A stretch of DNA of 64,000 nucleotides. It comes from Lysobacterales bacterium. Lineage in GTDB: Bacteria > Pseudomonadota > Gammaproteobacteria > Xanthomonadales > UBA2363. Under the pieces are notes generated by a model, which saw only the letters and a list, made by a program, of their open reading frames with translations, was not told the DNA's origin and made no database searches. Position numbers and translations under genes: made by a program. Below, piece by piece: positions 53,891 to 64,000 of this stretch. The stretch covers positions 1-64,000 of the forward strand of contig JAHCAT010000017.1 of the NCBI GenBank assembly GCA_019634735.1, given 5' to 3'. Numbering within the stretch: the first letter of the stretch is position 1; each line of letters starts with the position of its first letter.

Positions 53891-54784
53891 TCAGGCGAAC
53901 GTGCCCGGATGCACCCACACCGACCAGGCCCGGAACCGCGCCTGCGTCCACCAGGCGGTGGCCGGCACCTGCCATTGCCGGTTGACCCGGCCGGCCTCGC
54001 TGAGCACCGGTCGCAGCACCTCGCCATTGCGGTCGCGGACGGCGCTGCGTCCGTCGCCTTCCGGCACCAGCACCGCGATGTGTCCGGACTGGTTGGCGTC
54101 GGTGTGGCGGGCGCTGAGCACCGCGACGGCGCCCTGGTTGGCGGCGGCCTGCGCGCGGTCCAGGGTGGTGCGCGCCCAACCCAGCGCGGCGCCGTGCCCG
54201 GCCAGCCAGCGGTGCAGCGCATTGGCACTCAATTCGTGGACGGTGCGTTCGGGCACCACCGGCAGGGACTCGCCGGCCAGGACGCGGGGCAGGGCGGTGT
54301 CGTTCCAGAACACCCGCGGCAGGTAGACGCCGGCCAGGTGGCAGACGTCGTAGGCGTAGATGTTGCAGTAGGTGTTGCGACCCGGCCGGTAGCGTGCCGA
54401 TTCCTCCACGGCCAGCCAGGCCAGGATCTCCAGCAGGTCGTCCGCGCGCGTCGGCGGCGTGTGCCGCGGCGCTTCGGGTTCGCCCAGCGGAAACGCCCAG
54501 TGGCCGGCGCGGTCGCGGCGCGCCTGCGGCGAGGCGGGCAGGTCGACGGCAAGCTGGCTGGTGGTTGCCAGCGCCGGTGCGCGGGGCGCCAGGTGCGCGG
54601 CCCAGACATGGCCTTCCAGGTCCAGGCCGTCGACCCGGGTGCCGACCCGCCACCAGCCCGCGCCGACGTCGTCGATGCGCTCGACGGTGTGGCCGCGCGG
54701 CAGCACCGCCATGCGGTTGCCCGGGCGCAGCGCCGGTTCGCTGCGCAGGTTGAGTCCGGCCGGAACCACGTAGTGCAGGGCCAT
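53891..54784 (-). CDS. SH3-domain protein with NlpC/P60-like part
   Basis: A 297-residue protein. Residues 1-70 form a bacterial SH3 domain (LNLRSEPALRPGNRMAVLPR...GWWRVG...GHVWAAHL). The C-terminal half has an invariant-looking Cys in NTYCNIYAYDV and a His in SGHIAVLVPE, spaced as in NlpC/P60 or CHAP cysteine hydrolases. No signal peptide is visible, so it may act on the cell wall after another export route or be phage-like. The divergent spacing to cydB (185 nt) shows no CydX-like small gene. Confidence 0.72.
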   Translation of the reverse strand: MALHYVVPAGLNLRSEPALRPGNRMAVLPRGHTVERIDDVGAGWWRVGTRVDGLDLEGHVWAAHLAPRAPALATTSQLAVDLPASPQARRDRAGHWAFPLGEPEAPRHTPPTRADDLLEILAWLAVEESARYRPGRNTYCNIYAYDVCHLAGVYLPRVFWNDTALPRVLAGESLPVVPERTVHELSANALHRWLAGHGAALGWARTTLDRAQAAANQGAVAVLSARHTDANQSGHIAVLVPEGDGRSAVRDRNGEVLRPVLSEAGRVNRQWQVPATAWWTQARFRAWSVWVHPGTFA

Positions 54785-54969
54785 GCGCTTCTCGTCAGGG
54801 CACCGCGCAGGAGGCGCGGGGTCATGAGAGGGAGTGGCGGCGGGCGCCGCTGTCCCGGTCCGGAGTCGACGATATCCGCAAGGTCCCGGCTGTTCCGCGA
54901 CGCGCGTTGTCCTGCGTCCGTGACCGGCTCGGGCGTCCTGACGCGAGGCCGGCGCCGCCTGCGGCGCGC

Positions 54970-55968
54970 TCAGTCGTAGCTGAGCGCCGCCGACTTGCCC
55001 CAGAACACCTTGTACGACCACACCGTGTAGGCCAGGATCGCCGGCACCGCGAAGGCGGCGCCGACGCCGATGAAGGCCAGCGAGGAGGTCGCGCTGGCGG
55101 CCTGCCACAGGTCGATGCGGTCGACCACCAGGTAGGGGAACAGGCTGTAGCCGAGGCCGGCGAAGGCCAGCACGAACAGCGCCACGGCCAGCACGAAGGG
55201 CTTCCAGCTGCCGTAGCCGCGTTCGCGGTCCAGGCGCGCCAGGATGCGGTCGCAGGCCAGGAAGGCGGCGCCGGCGGCGAGCGGGATCGGCGCCAGCCAC
55301 AGCAGCTGCGGCCAGTCGAACCAGCGCTCGAAGATGCGCGCGCTGACCAGGGGCGTGGCCAGCGACACCGCGGCGATGCCCAGGCCGGTGCCCCACAGCG
55401 CCTTGCGCGCCCAGCGCACCGATTTCGACTTCAGCGGGCCGCTGCTCTTCATCAGCACCCAGCAGGCGCCCAGCAGGGCGTAGCCGGCGGCCAGGCAGGC
55501 GGCGATCAGCGCCGCGAAGGCGGTCGCCGCCCAGCCGGTGTCGAAGCCCAGGATGTAGCGGCCCAGCATCCAGCCCTGGGCCAGCGCGGTCAGCAGCGAG
55601 CCGGCGATGAAGGCGCGGTTCCACAGCGGCTTGTGGCTGGCCAGCGCCTTGACCCGGAAGTCGAAGGCGACGCCGCGCAGGATCAGGCCGGCCAGCATCA
55701 GCGCCACCGGCAGGTACAGCGCGGTCAGGATCACGCCGTGGGCGTGCGGGAAGGCGACCAGCAGCAGGCCGACACCGAGCACCAGCCAGGTCTCGTTGGC
55801 GTCCCAGAACGGCCCGATCGAGGCCACCATCATGTCCTTCTGCTCGTCGTCGGCGTCGGCCATCAGGATGCCGACGCCGAGGTCGTAGCCGTCCAGCACC
55901 ACGTAGATCAGCATGGCCAGGCCCATCAGGCCCATGAACACCAGCGGCAGCCAGTAATCCAGGTCCAT
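54970..55968 (-). CDS. cydB: Cytochrome bd-type quinol oxidase subunit II
   Basis: Integral membrane subunit of 332 residues with eight or nine helices. Typical parts are YVVLDGYDLGVGIL in the first helix pair, GPFWDANETWLV and the C-terminal YTVWSYKVFWGK. It forms the heterodimer with CydA. The cydA stop overlaps its start by 1 nt (TGATG), so they are translationally coupled. No cydX-like small gene follows. Confidence 0.95.
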   Translation of the reverse strand: MDLDYWLPLVFMGLMGLAMLIYVVLDGYDLGVGILMADADDEQKDMMVASIGPFWDANETWLVLGVGLLLVAFPHAHGVILTALYLPVALMLAGLILRGVAFDFRVKALASHKPLWNRAFIAGSLLTALAQGWMLGRYILGFDTGWAATAFAALIAACLAAGYALLGACWVLMKSSGPLKSKSVRWARKALWGTGLGIAAVSLATPLVSARIFERWFDWPQLLWLAPIPLAAGAAFLACDRILARLDRERGYGSWKPFVLAVALFVLAFAGLGYSLFPYLVVDRIDLWQAASATSSLAFIGVGAAFAVPAILAYTVWSYKVFWGKSAALSYD

Positions 55969-57329
55969 CAGCGTGCTCCCAGTGCGTTGCGGACCGCCGC
56001 CGGCGCCGGCGGCATCGCCTTGTCGCCGGCCATCGCCTTGCGCGCCAGGTGGAACAGCACCCAGACGTAGGCGACCAGCAGCACCGCGTAGATGGACAGG
56101 TACATGGCCAGGCTGGTGGCGATCATCGGCGCGCCGACCGGGCCGGCCGCCTCGGCGGTGGTCATCACCCCGTACACCAGGAACGGCTGCCGGCCGATCT
56201 CGGTGACATACCAGCCGGCCAGGGTCGCGATCCAGCCGGAGAAGCTCATCGCCACCAGGACCCGCAGCAGCCAGTCCGGAGCCTGGCTGTCGCGGCGGCG
56301 CAGCCGCCAGGCGGCCAGCCAGGACACCGCCAGCATCGCCAGGCCGATGCCGACCATCACCCGGAACGCCCAGAACACCGGCGCCACCGGCGGGATGTGC
56401 TCGAAGCTGTCCAGGCCGCGGACCTCGCCGTCGAGGTCGTGGGTGAGGATCCAGCTCGCCAGCTTCGGGATGGCGATCTCGAAACGGTTGCTGCGGGTGG
56501 CCTGGTCGGGCAGGGCGAACAGGCGCAGCGCGGCGCCGCGCTCGTCCTGCCAGATGCCTTCCATGGCGGCGACCTTGGCCGGCTGGTGCTCGAGGGTGTT
56601 GAGGCCGTGCAGGTCGCCGGCCAGGATCTGCAGGGGGATCAGCAGCGCGGCCAGGAACACGGCGGTGCGCAGGGTGGCGCGGACCTCGGCGCCGCGGTCG
56701 CCGCGCAGCCAGCGGTAGGCCGACAGGCCGGCCACCAGGAACGCGCAGGTCAGCCCCGAGGCCAGCATCATGTGCGTGAAGCGGTACGGGAACGAGGGGT
56801 TGAAGATCACCGCCAGCCAGTCGGTGGCATGCGCCTGCCCGTCGATCATCTCGAAGCCGACCGGGGTCTGCATCCAGGAGTTGAGCGCCAGGATCCAGAA
56901 CGCCGACAGGCTGGTGCCGAAGGCGACCAGGAAGGTCGCCAGGGTGTGGGTCCGCTCGGAGACTCGGCCGCGCCCGAACAGCATCACGCCCAGGAAGGTC
57001 GCCTCCAGGAAGAAGGCGGTCAGCACCTCGTAGCCGAGCAGCGGCCCGGCGATATTGCCGACCCGCTCCATGAAGCCCGGCCAGTTGGTGCCGAACTGGA
57101 AGCTCATGGTGACGCCGCTGACCACGCCGAGCGCGAAGCTCAGCGCGAACACCTTGACCCAGGCGCGGTAGGCGGCCAGCCAGTGGTCCTGGCCGGTGGC
57201 GCGCCAGCGCAGCTTGAAGAACAGCAGCAGCCAGGCCAGCGCCATGGTGATGGTCGGGAACAGGATGTGGAAGCTGATGTTGGCGGCGAACTGGATGCGC
57301 GCCAGCAGCAGGGCGTCGAGCTCAGCCAT
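55968..57329 (-). CDS. cydA: Cytochrome bd-type quinol oxidase subunit I
   Basis: Haem-bearing subunit of 453 residues. Haem ligands are suggested by the N-terminal His in ANISFHILFP and conserved regions such as FQFGTNWPGF and GWYVTEIGRQPFLVYG. The Q-loop is short, the form known as cyanide-insensitive oxidase (CIO). Reduces oxygen at high affinity with quinol as donor. The ATG at 57329 overlaps the end of the gbsR-like gene by 8 nt; an upstream in-frame start would add only 5 residues. Confidence 0.95.
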   Translation of the reverse strand: MAELDALLLARIQFAANISFHILFPTITMALAWLLLFFKLRWRATGQDHWLAAYRAWVKVFALSFALGVVSGVTMSFQFGTNWPGFMERVGNIAGPLLGYEVLTAFFLEATFLGVMLFGRGRVSERTHTLATFLVAFGTSLSAFWILALNSWMQTPVGFEMIDGQAHATDWLAVIFNPSFPYRFTHMMLASGLTCAFLVAGLSAYRWLRGDRGAEVRATLRTAVFLAALLIPLQILAGDLHGLNTLEHQPAKVAAMEGIWQDERGAALRLFALPDQATRSNRFEIAIPKLASWILTHDLDGEVRGLDSFEHIPPVAPVFWAFRVMVGIGLAMLAVSWLAAWRLRRRDSQAPDWLLRVLVAMSFSGWIATLAGWYVTEIGRQPFLVYGVMTTAEAAGPVGAPMIATSLAMYLSIYAVLLVAYVWVLFHLARKAMAGDKAMPPAPAAVRNALGAR

Positions 57330-57906
57330 GGCCGGCCTCCGCATCGCGCGCCTTGCCCTTGCCGGGCAGCAGGCGCAGCTTGTCCTTGAACTCCAGCACC
57401 CGCGACACCTTGGCGCCCAGGCCCATCAGGGTCTGCAGGGTCTCCGGCGACAGCCGGCGCACCTCGGCGAACCAGTCGGTGACCTGCTCGATCAGGTCGT
57501 GCATGGCGCGCATGCGCGCCTGGGCATGCTGCTCGGCGGGGTCGGCCGGGGTCTCCAGCAGGGCGTCGCGCAGCATCGACAGGGTCGGGTCGATCTCGCG
57601 CCGCTGCCGCTCCTCGGCCAGGGTGCGGAAGATCGTCCAGACGTCCTCGGGCGTGGTGAAGAAGTCGCGGCGGTCGCCGGGCTGGTGGCTGGGCCGCACC
57701 AGGCGCCAGCCCTGCAGTTCCTTCAGGCCCATGCTGACGTTGGAACGCGACACGCCCAGCGCCTCGACGATGTCGTCGGCGCACAGCGGCCGGTCGGAGA
57801 CGTACAGCAGGGCGTAGATCTGCCCGACCGTACGGTTGATGCCCCAGCGGCTGCCCATCTCGCCGAAGTGCAGGACGAACGACTGGACCAGGGGAGGGAG
57901 GTGCAT
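57322..57906 (-). CDS. GbsR/MarR-family regulator of cydAB
   Basis: A 194-residue winged-helix regulator of the GbsR type (COG1510). DNA-binding elements are VGQIYALLYVSDRPLCADDI and ALGVSRSNVSMGLKELQGW; a wing (HQPGDRRDFF) and a long helical C-terminal dimerisation region follow. It is first in an operon with cydA and cydB (8-nt overlap). A perfect palindrome at its own promoter suggests autoregulation and control of the oxidase. The signal sensed is unknown. Confidence 0.88.
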   Translation of the reverse strand: MHLPPLVQSFVLHFGEMGSRWGINRTVGQIYALLYVSDRPLCADDIVEALGVSRSNVSMGLKELQGWRLVRPSHQPGDRRDFFTTPEDVWTIFRTLAEERQRREIDPTLSMLRDALLETPADPAEQHAQARMRAMHDLIEQVTDWFAEVRRLSPETLQTLMGLGAKVSRVLEFKDKLRLLPGKGKARDAEAGHG

Positions 57907-57918
57907 GGCCTGCTCGTT

Positions 57919-57965
57919 GTTTCAGAAGTTTCTGAAACTTTAGTCTGCCCCTTGATTCAGGTCAA
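57919..57965 (-). promoter_or_regulatory. gbsR-cydAB promoter with operator palindrome
   Basis: On the minus strand, TTGACC (57960-57965) and TAAAGT (57937-57942) are spaced by 17 bp. Next to the -10 lies a perfect 9-bp inverted repeat with 2-bp gap, GTTTCAGAAGTTTCTGAAAC (57919-57938), 13 nt before the gene start. TTGATTCAGGTCAA (57952-57965), one base off the FNR/ANR consensus, overlaps the -35. The rest of the spacer 57966-58257 holds no supported gene. Confidence 0.75.
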
Positions 57966-58257
57966 TGCCGGCGGGCAGGAATCGTGCTTGCGCCCAGGGC
58001 CGTTGCCGGACGGCCTCTCTCTCGGGCGCCACCGGGGCTGGCGGTGCCGCTGCCGATGTCCCGTGCCAGGGGAACGGGTGCCGCATGCCGACGAACGGCG
58101 GCCAAAGACCTCCAATGCGTCGCGCCTGCGGCCGAAGGCAGCGTGCCGCCCGGCGCCCGGGCGCAATCGGCGACAATGCCGCACTCACACCGGTCGTCGC
58201 CGGTGCCCAGGCGCCGGGCACCTTGCCCGCGGCCTCGACCACCAAGGGATCCGCAGC

Positions 58258-60048
58258 TTGAGCACCGTCCAGGCGTCACCGGTACACCCGCCCGAACCGG
58301 CCCAGGCCGCGCGCATCGGCGCCTTGCGCCGGCTGTGGCCACTGGTGCGCCGGCACCGCGCCCTGCTGGCCGGCTGGCTGGTGTTCCTGGCGCTGTCCTC
58401 GGCGGCGACGCTGGCGTTACCGGTGGCGGCGCGCTACATGATCGACTACGGCTTCGGGCAGACCGATCCGCGTCTGCTCGACCTGGGTTTCCTGGGCCTG
58501 CTGGTGGTCGCCGGGGTGATGGCGCTGGCCGGCGCCGCGCGATTCTTCTGCGTCAGCCTGCTCGGCGAACGGGTCGCCGCCGACCTGCGCACGCGCCTGT
58601 ACGGCCACCTGCTGGAACTCGACCTGGGCTTCTTCGAGCGCACCCGGTCCGGTGAACTGGTCTCGCGCCTGGCCGCCGACACCGAGCGCGTGCAGACCGT
58701 GGTCGGTTCGACCCTCTCGGTGGCGCTGCGCAGCGCCGTGATGCTGGTCGGCGCCTCGGCCGCCATGATCGCCACCAGCCCGCGCCTGGCGGGCCTGACC
58801 GCCCTGGTGATCCCGGCGGTGATCGCGCCGATGGTGGTGTTCGGCCGGCGCGTCGAGAGGCTCTCCCGGGAAAGCCAGGACCGCATCGCCGATGCCACCG
58901 CGGTGGCATCGGAGTCGCTGTCGGCGATCGCCGCGGTGCAGGCCAATGGCCGTGAGGTGCGCGAAGCCGACCGCTACCGCGGCGCGGTGGCGCGCGCCCT
59001 GGACACCGCCCGCCGGCGCATCGGCATGACCGCGCTGCTGGCCTTCCTGGGCATCGCGCTCAGCTTCGGGGCGATCACCGCCGTGCTCTGGGCCGGCGCC
59101 CATGCCGTGCTGGAAGGGCGCATGGATGCCGGCGTGCTCGGCCAGTTCGTGCTGTACGCGGTGATCGCCGCCGGTTCGGTGGGCGGCCTGACCGAGGTCT
59201 GGGGCGAGGTGCTGCGCTGCGCCGGTGCCCTGGGCCGGATCGGCGAGCTGCTGGACAGCCGCTCGGCGATCGCGCCGCCCGCCGAGCCGCTGGCCCTGCC
59301 GGCGCCGGTGCGCGGTGCGCTGCGCTTCGAACAGGTCGAGTTCCGCTATCCGACACGTCCCGACGCGCCGGCCCTGCATGACTTCGACCTCAGCATCGCG
59401 CCAGGCGAGACGGTCGCCCTGGTCGGGCCATCCGGCGCCGGCAAGAGCACCGTGTTCGCCCTGCTGCTGCGCTTCTTCGATCCGCAGGCCGGCCGCATCA
59501 CCCTCGACGGCGTCGACCTGCGCGCGCTGCCGCTGGATGACCTGCGCGGCGCCTTCGCCCTGGTGCCGCAGGACGCCACGCTGTTCGCCGCCAGCGCCGC
59601 CGACAACATCGCCTTCGGCCGGCCGGAGGCCACGCGCGCGCAGGTCGAGGAGGCCGCCCGTGCCGCCGGCGCCGAGGAGTTCATCGCGGAGATGCCGGAC
59701 GGCTACGATACCGACCTGGGCGAGCGCGGCGTGCGCCTGTCGGGCGGTCAGCAGCAGCGCATCGCGATCGCCCGCGCGGTGCTGCGTCAGGCGCCGGTGC
59801 TGCTGCTCGACGAGGCAACCAGTGCGCTCGACGCGCACAGCGAAGCCTGGGTGCAGCGCGCCCTGGACGGGCTGATGCGCGAACGCACCACCCTGGTGAT
59901 CGCCCATCGCCTGGCCACGGTGCGCAAGGCCGACCGCATCGTCGTGCTCGATCGTGGCCGCATCGTCGCCGAAGGCCGCCACGCGGACCTGGTCGCCGCC
60001 GGCGGCCTGTATGCCGAGCTGGCGCGTCTGCAGTTCCTGGACGGATGA
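58258..60048 (+). CDS. MsbA-like ABC exporter
   Basis: Half-transporter of 596 residues: six membrane helices (about 30-310) and a nucleotide-binding domain with Walker A GPSGAGKST, Q-loop PQDATLF, signature LSGGQQQRIA, Walker B VLLLDEATSAL and H-loop VIAHRLATV. It belongs to the ABCB type that exports lipids or drugs as homodimers. No ATG is available at the N-terminus; TTG 58258 is the most plausible start. Substrate unknown. Confidence 0.87.
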   Translation: MSTVQASPVHPPEPAQAARIGALRRLWPLVRRHRALLAGWLVFLALSSAATLALPVAARYMIDYGFGQTDPRLLDLGFLGLLVVAGVMALAGAARFFCVSLLGERVAADLRTRLYGHLLELDLGFFERTRSGELVSRLAADTERVQTVVGSTLSVALRSAVMLVGASAAMIATSPRLAGLTALVIPAVIAPMVVFGRRVERLSRESQDRIADATAVASESLSAIAAVQANGREVREADRYRGAVARALDTARRRIGMTALLAFLGIALSFGAITAVLWAGAHAVLEGRMDAGVLGQFVLYAVIAAGSVGGLTEVWGEVLRCAGALGRIGELLDSRSAIAPPAEPLALPAPVRGALRFEQVEFRYPTRPDAPALHDFDLSIAPGETVALVGPSGAGKSTVFALLLRFFDPQAGRITLDGVDLRALPLDDLRGAFALVPQDATLFAASAADNIAFGRPEATRAQVEEAARAAGAEEFIAEMPDGYDTDLGERGVRLSGGQQQRIAIARAVLRQAPVLLLDEATSALDAHSEAWVQRALDGLMRERTTLVIAHRLATVRKADRIVVLDRGRIVAEGRHADLVAAGGLYAELARLQFLDG

Positions 60049-60116
60049 TCGCCGCATGCCTTCCGGTCATACTTGCCGGCAGCCCGGTCGACTGCGCGCG
60101 ATGACTCCCAACTCCC

Positions 60117-61331
60117 ATGCCGGCCTTTGAATACCAGGCCCTGGATGCCACCGGCCGGCGCCTGAGCGGCGTGGTCGAGGCGGACAGTGCGCGCGCCGCG
60201 CGCGGCGTGCTGCGCGATCGTGGCCTGGCACCGCTGGCGGTGGATGCCGCGGCGCCTGCCGGGCGCGATGGCGAGCCCCTGCGGCTGCGCCGGCGCGGCC
60301 TGCCGGCCGGCCAGCTGGCCCTGCTGACCCGCGAGCTGGCCACGCTGCTGACCGCCGGCCTGCCGCTGGAGGAGGCGCTGGGCGCCCTGGCCGAACAGGC
60401 CGAGGACGCCCGCCAGGCGGCCATCCTGGCGACCCTGCGCACCCGGGTCCGGGAGGGCGCGTCGCTGGCCACGGCGTTCGCCGAGCAGCCCGACAGCTTC
60501 CCCGAATACTTCCGCGCCTCGGTGGCCGCCGCCGAGCGCAGCGGCCGCCTCGACCATGTGCTGTCGCGCCTGGCCGACCATGCCGAAGGGCGCGAGGCGC
60601 TGCGCCGACGGGTCTGGATGGCGCTGCTGTATCCCCTGCTGCTGACCGCCGTCGCCCTGCTGGTGGTGGCCGGCCTGCTGCTCTACGTGGTGCCGCAGGT
60701 GATCGAGGTGTTCGACAACCTCGGCCGCGAACTGCCCTGGCTGACCCGGGTCCTGGTCGCCGCTGCCGAAGGTCTGCCGTGGGCCGGGCCCTGGCTGCTG
60801 CTGGCCGGCATCGCGCTGGTGGTCCTGGTCCGGTTGTGGCTGCGCGAGCCGGCGCGCCGCGATCGCTGGCAGCGCCTGCTGCTGCGGATTCCGGTGCTGG
60901 GCCGCCTGCGCCTGGCGCTGGACACCGCGCGCTTCACGCGCACCCTGGGCCTGCTCGCCGGTGCCGGCGTGCCGATGCTGGAGGCGCTGGCGATGTCCAC
61001 CCGCACGGTGTCGCTGGTGCCGCTGCGCAAGGCCCTGGAGCGCGCCCAGGCGCGCGTGCGCGAGGGTGCCGGGCTGGCCCCGGCACTGGCCGAGAGCAGG
61101 CTGTTCCCTCCGGTCACCTTGCGCCTGGTCGCCAGCGGCGAGCGTGCGGGACGGCTGCCGCACATGCTCGACGAGGCGGCCGCGCACGAGGCGACCCTGC
61201 TGGAGAACCGCCTGTCGGCCTTCGTCGCCGTGCTCGGCCCGGCGATGATCCTGCTGGTCGGCGTGCTGGTGCTGGCGATCGTCCTGGCGATCCTGCTGCC
61301 GATCTTCGAGCTCAATACGTTGGTGGGTTAG
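60117..61331 (+). CDS. gspF: Type II secretion inner-membrane protein GspF
   Basis: A 404-residue platform protein of the type II secretion/type IV pilus family. Two tandem GspF domains (about 65-190 and 270-390) each precede membrane helices; markers are LPLEEALGALAEQ, FPEYFRASVAAAERSG and LVASGERAGRLPHMLDEAA. It normally sits among gspC-N genes, but here a repeat-filled gap and an unrelated convergent gene follow. It may be a residue of a rearranged operon, or the other components may be elsewhere. PilC is a less likely alternative because the N-terminal MPAFEYQALDATGRRLSG is GspF-like. Confidence 0.9.
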   Translation: MPAFEYQALDATGRRLSGVVEADSARAARGVLRDRGLAPLAVDAAAPAGRDGEPLRLRRRGLPAGQLALLTRELATLLTAGLPLEEALGALAEQAEDARQAAILATLRTRVREGASLATAFAEQPDSFPEYFRASVAAAERSGRLDHVLSRLADHAEGREALRRRVWMALLYPLLLTAVALLVVAGLLLYVVPQVIEVFDNLGRELPWLTRVLVAAAEGLPWAGPWLLLAGIALVVLVRLWLREPARRDRWQRLLLRIPVLGRLRLALDTARFTRTLGLLAGAGVPMLEALAMSTRTVSLVPLRKALERAQARVREGAGLAPALAESRLFPPVTLRLVASGERAGRLPHMLDEAAAHEATLLENRLSAFVAVLGPAMILLVGVLVLAIVLAILLPIFELNTLVG

Positions 61332-61400
61332 GGACCGGGGACCGGGGACCAGGGACCGGGGACCAGGGACCAGGATTCGGGATTCGGGATTCGGGATTCG
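61331..61400. repeat. Heptad array GGGACCG/GATTCGG
   Basis: Tandem 7-bp units GGGACCG and GGGACCA change into GATTCGG units with the period kept. Fills the gap between gspF and the convergent membrane-protein gene. Confidence 0.8.
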
Positions 61401-61492
61401 AGCCGCGGCGCTCGCCGCAGTCGCAGCACGAGTCCATGGGGTGCGCGCGGTCCGCGGGGTCCTGCGGCGGGTCGGGCAGCAGGGGGTTGGCT

Positions 61493-62122
61493 TCAGCCGC
61501 GCCGGCGGTGCGGCGCTGGCGGGATCCGCGTCGGCAGCGCGACGTTGTGCCACTTGAAGGCCGCCAGCAGGCCGAAGTACAGGAAGCCGAAGGCCAGCAC
61601 CCGGTGCGGCTGCTCGACCCACAGGCCGCTGCCGGGCAGGCCGAGCTGGCCGACCACCTCGACACCGACGCCAAGGCGCGGCAGCGGCAGCAGGATGGTG
61701 ACGAAGGCGCCCAGCAGGTAGATCAGCGCCGACATGCCCCAGACCGCGGTCTGCGCCTCGCTGGCCCCCCGTCCGGTGACGATCAGGCCGAACTTGCCCA
61801 GGACCAGCCAGCCGAACACCAATACCGGCCACCACTCGCGGAAGGCCAGCATGAAGGCGCCGACGAACAACAGGTAGAAGCCGGTGAACCCGGCCAGCGC
61901 CAGGACACGCTTGCCACGCGGCATCACAGGGTTCAGCAGCAGGCCGCCCAGGAAGCCGGCGGCATGGATCAGCACGAACTCGACCAGCATCACCAGCAGG
62001 GCGTTGCGCACGCCGCTCTCGCCCAGGGCCAGCGGCGCGATCCACAGGGTCAGGAAGGCGCCGGCGGTGACCGCGTCGGGCCCGGCGGCGACCAGTCGGT
62101 GGAGAAAATGCGGGGCCGGCAT
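61493..62122 (-). CDS. Polytopic membrane protein, unknown
   Basis: A 209-residue membrane protein with about six helices (VTAGAFLTLWIAPLALG, LLVMLVEFVLIHAAGFLGGL and others). Not assigned to a family. It lies directly upstream of gspF in convergent orientation and downstream of nirS on the same strand, about 90 nt away. Start M at 62122 is the second in-frame Met; the longer start adds six residues. Confidence 0.7.
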   Translation of the reverse strand: MPAPHFLHRLVAAGPDAVTAGAFLTLWIAPLALGESGVRNALLVMLVEFVLIHAAGFLGGLLLNPVMPRGKRVLALAGFTGFYLLFVGAFMLAFREWWPVLVFGWLVLGKFGLIVTGRGASEAQTAVWGMSALIYLLGAFVTILLPLPRLGVGVEVVGQLGLPGSGLWVEQPHRVLAFGFLYFGLLAAFKWHNVALPTRIPPAPHRRRG

Positions 62123-62214
62123 CCGGCGATAGTGCCGCAAGGCCGGCCCCGGAGGGAGAATGGGGGCGCCGCGGCCGGCCGGGGATGCCCGCCGGCCGCG
62201 TCACCGGGCCGCGG

Positions 62215-64000
<1,786 letters not shown>

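Noticed and set aside
54785-54969. cydX-like small gene after cydB
   Set aside because: No short hydrophobic reading frame with a start and ribosome binding site is visible there.

Overview
The window looks like a GC-rich gammaproteobacterial chromosome, most likely from the Xanthomonadales/Lysobacterales. The reasons are a xanthomonadin/aryl-polyene-type pigment cluster with a XanB2-like chorismatase, the neighbourhood of a membrane coiled-coil protein, bactofilin and erpA, and intergenic heptad repeats of the GGGACTC type. A nirS gene at the right edge and a cyanide-insensitive-type bd oxidase suggest an organism that respires at low oxygen and denitrifies. This placement is inference from gene content; no search was run.

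Layout. (1) 0.2-9.6 kb: a heavy-metal export cluster, a small CzcI-like exported protein followed by czcC, czcB and czcA, a short CDF-type transporter overlapping czcA, and a P1B-4-type metal ATPase. (2) 9.6-20.9 kb: a mobile or accessory island with an HD-domain (TraI_2/MobH-like) protein, tyrosine integrase, excisionase-like protein and XRE regulator. It also carries a type I restriction-modification operon, hsdM-hsdS-abi-[HTH/GHKL/STAS-like]-hsdR, and ends beside tRNA-Met(CAT). (3) 21-25.6 kb: core genes rppH, bfd, bfr, a DUF6776-like protein, bactofilin, erpA and nudC. (4) 26.2-40.6 kb: the pigment cluster. It has a chorismatase, two flavin-dependent halogenase-like proteins, an ACP, ketosynthase and chain-length-factor-like partner, ketoreductase, two hot-dog dehydratases, LPLAT acyltransferase, GT2, LolA-like protein and MMPL exporter. 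(5) 40.8-50 kb: mixed genes including a YdcF-like protein, an octaheme cytochrome, DoxX, an IS3 remnant, a less GC-rich secreted beta-propeller-like protein, and a Gfo/Idh/MocA plus epimerase pair. (6) 51-64 kb: deaminase, glutaminyl cyclase, SGNH hydrolase, SH3/cysteine-peptidase-like protein, gbsR-cydA-cydB, an MsbA-like ABC transporter, an orphan gspF, a membrane protein, and nirS running off the edge.

How parts work together. CzcCBA would export divalent cations across both membranes, while the ATPase and CDF-type protein clear the cytoplasm. Bfd reduces iron-loaded bacterioferritin and sits behind a candidate Fur box. In the pigment cluster an aryl starter from chorismate would be extended on the ACP by KS, KR and DH steps, halogenated, and attached or exported by the LPLAT, LolA-like and MMPL proteins; no aryl-acid activating ligase is in the window. 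A GbsR-type regulator shares an operon with cydAB and has a perfect palindrome at its own promoter. Many intergenic gaps carry dispersed palindromic repeats and 7-bp tandem repeats.
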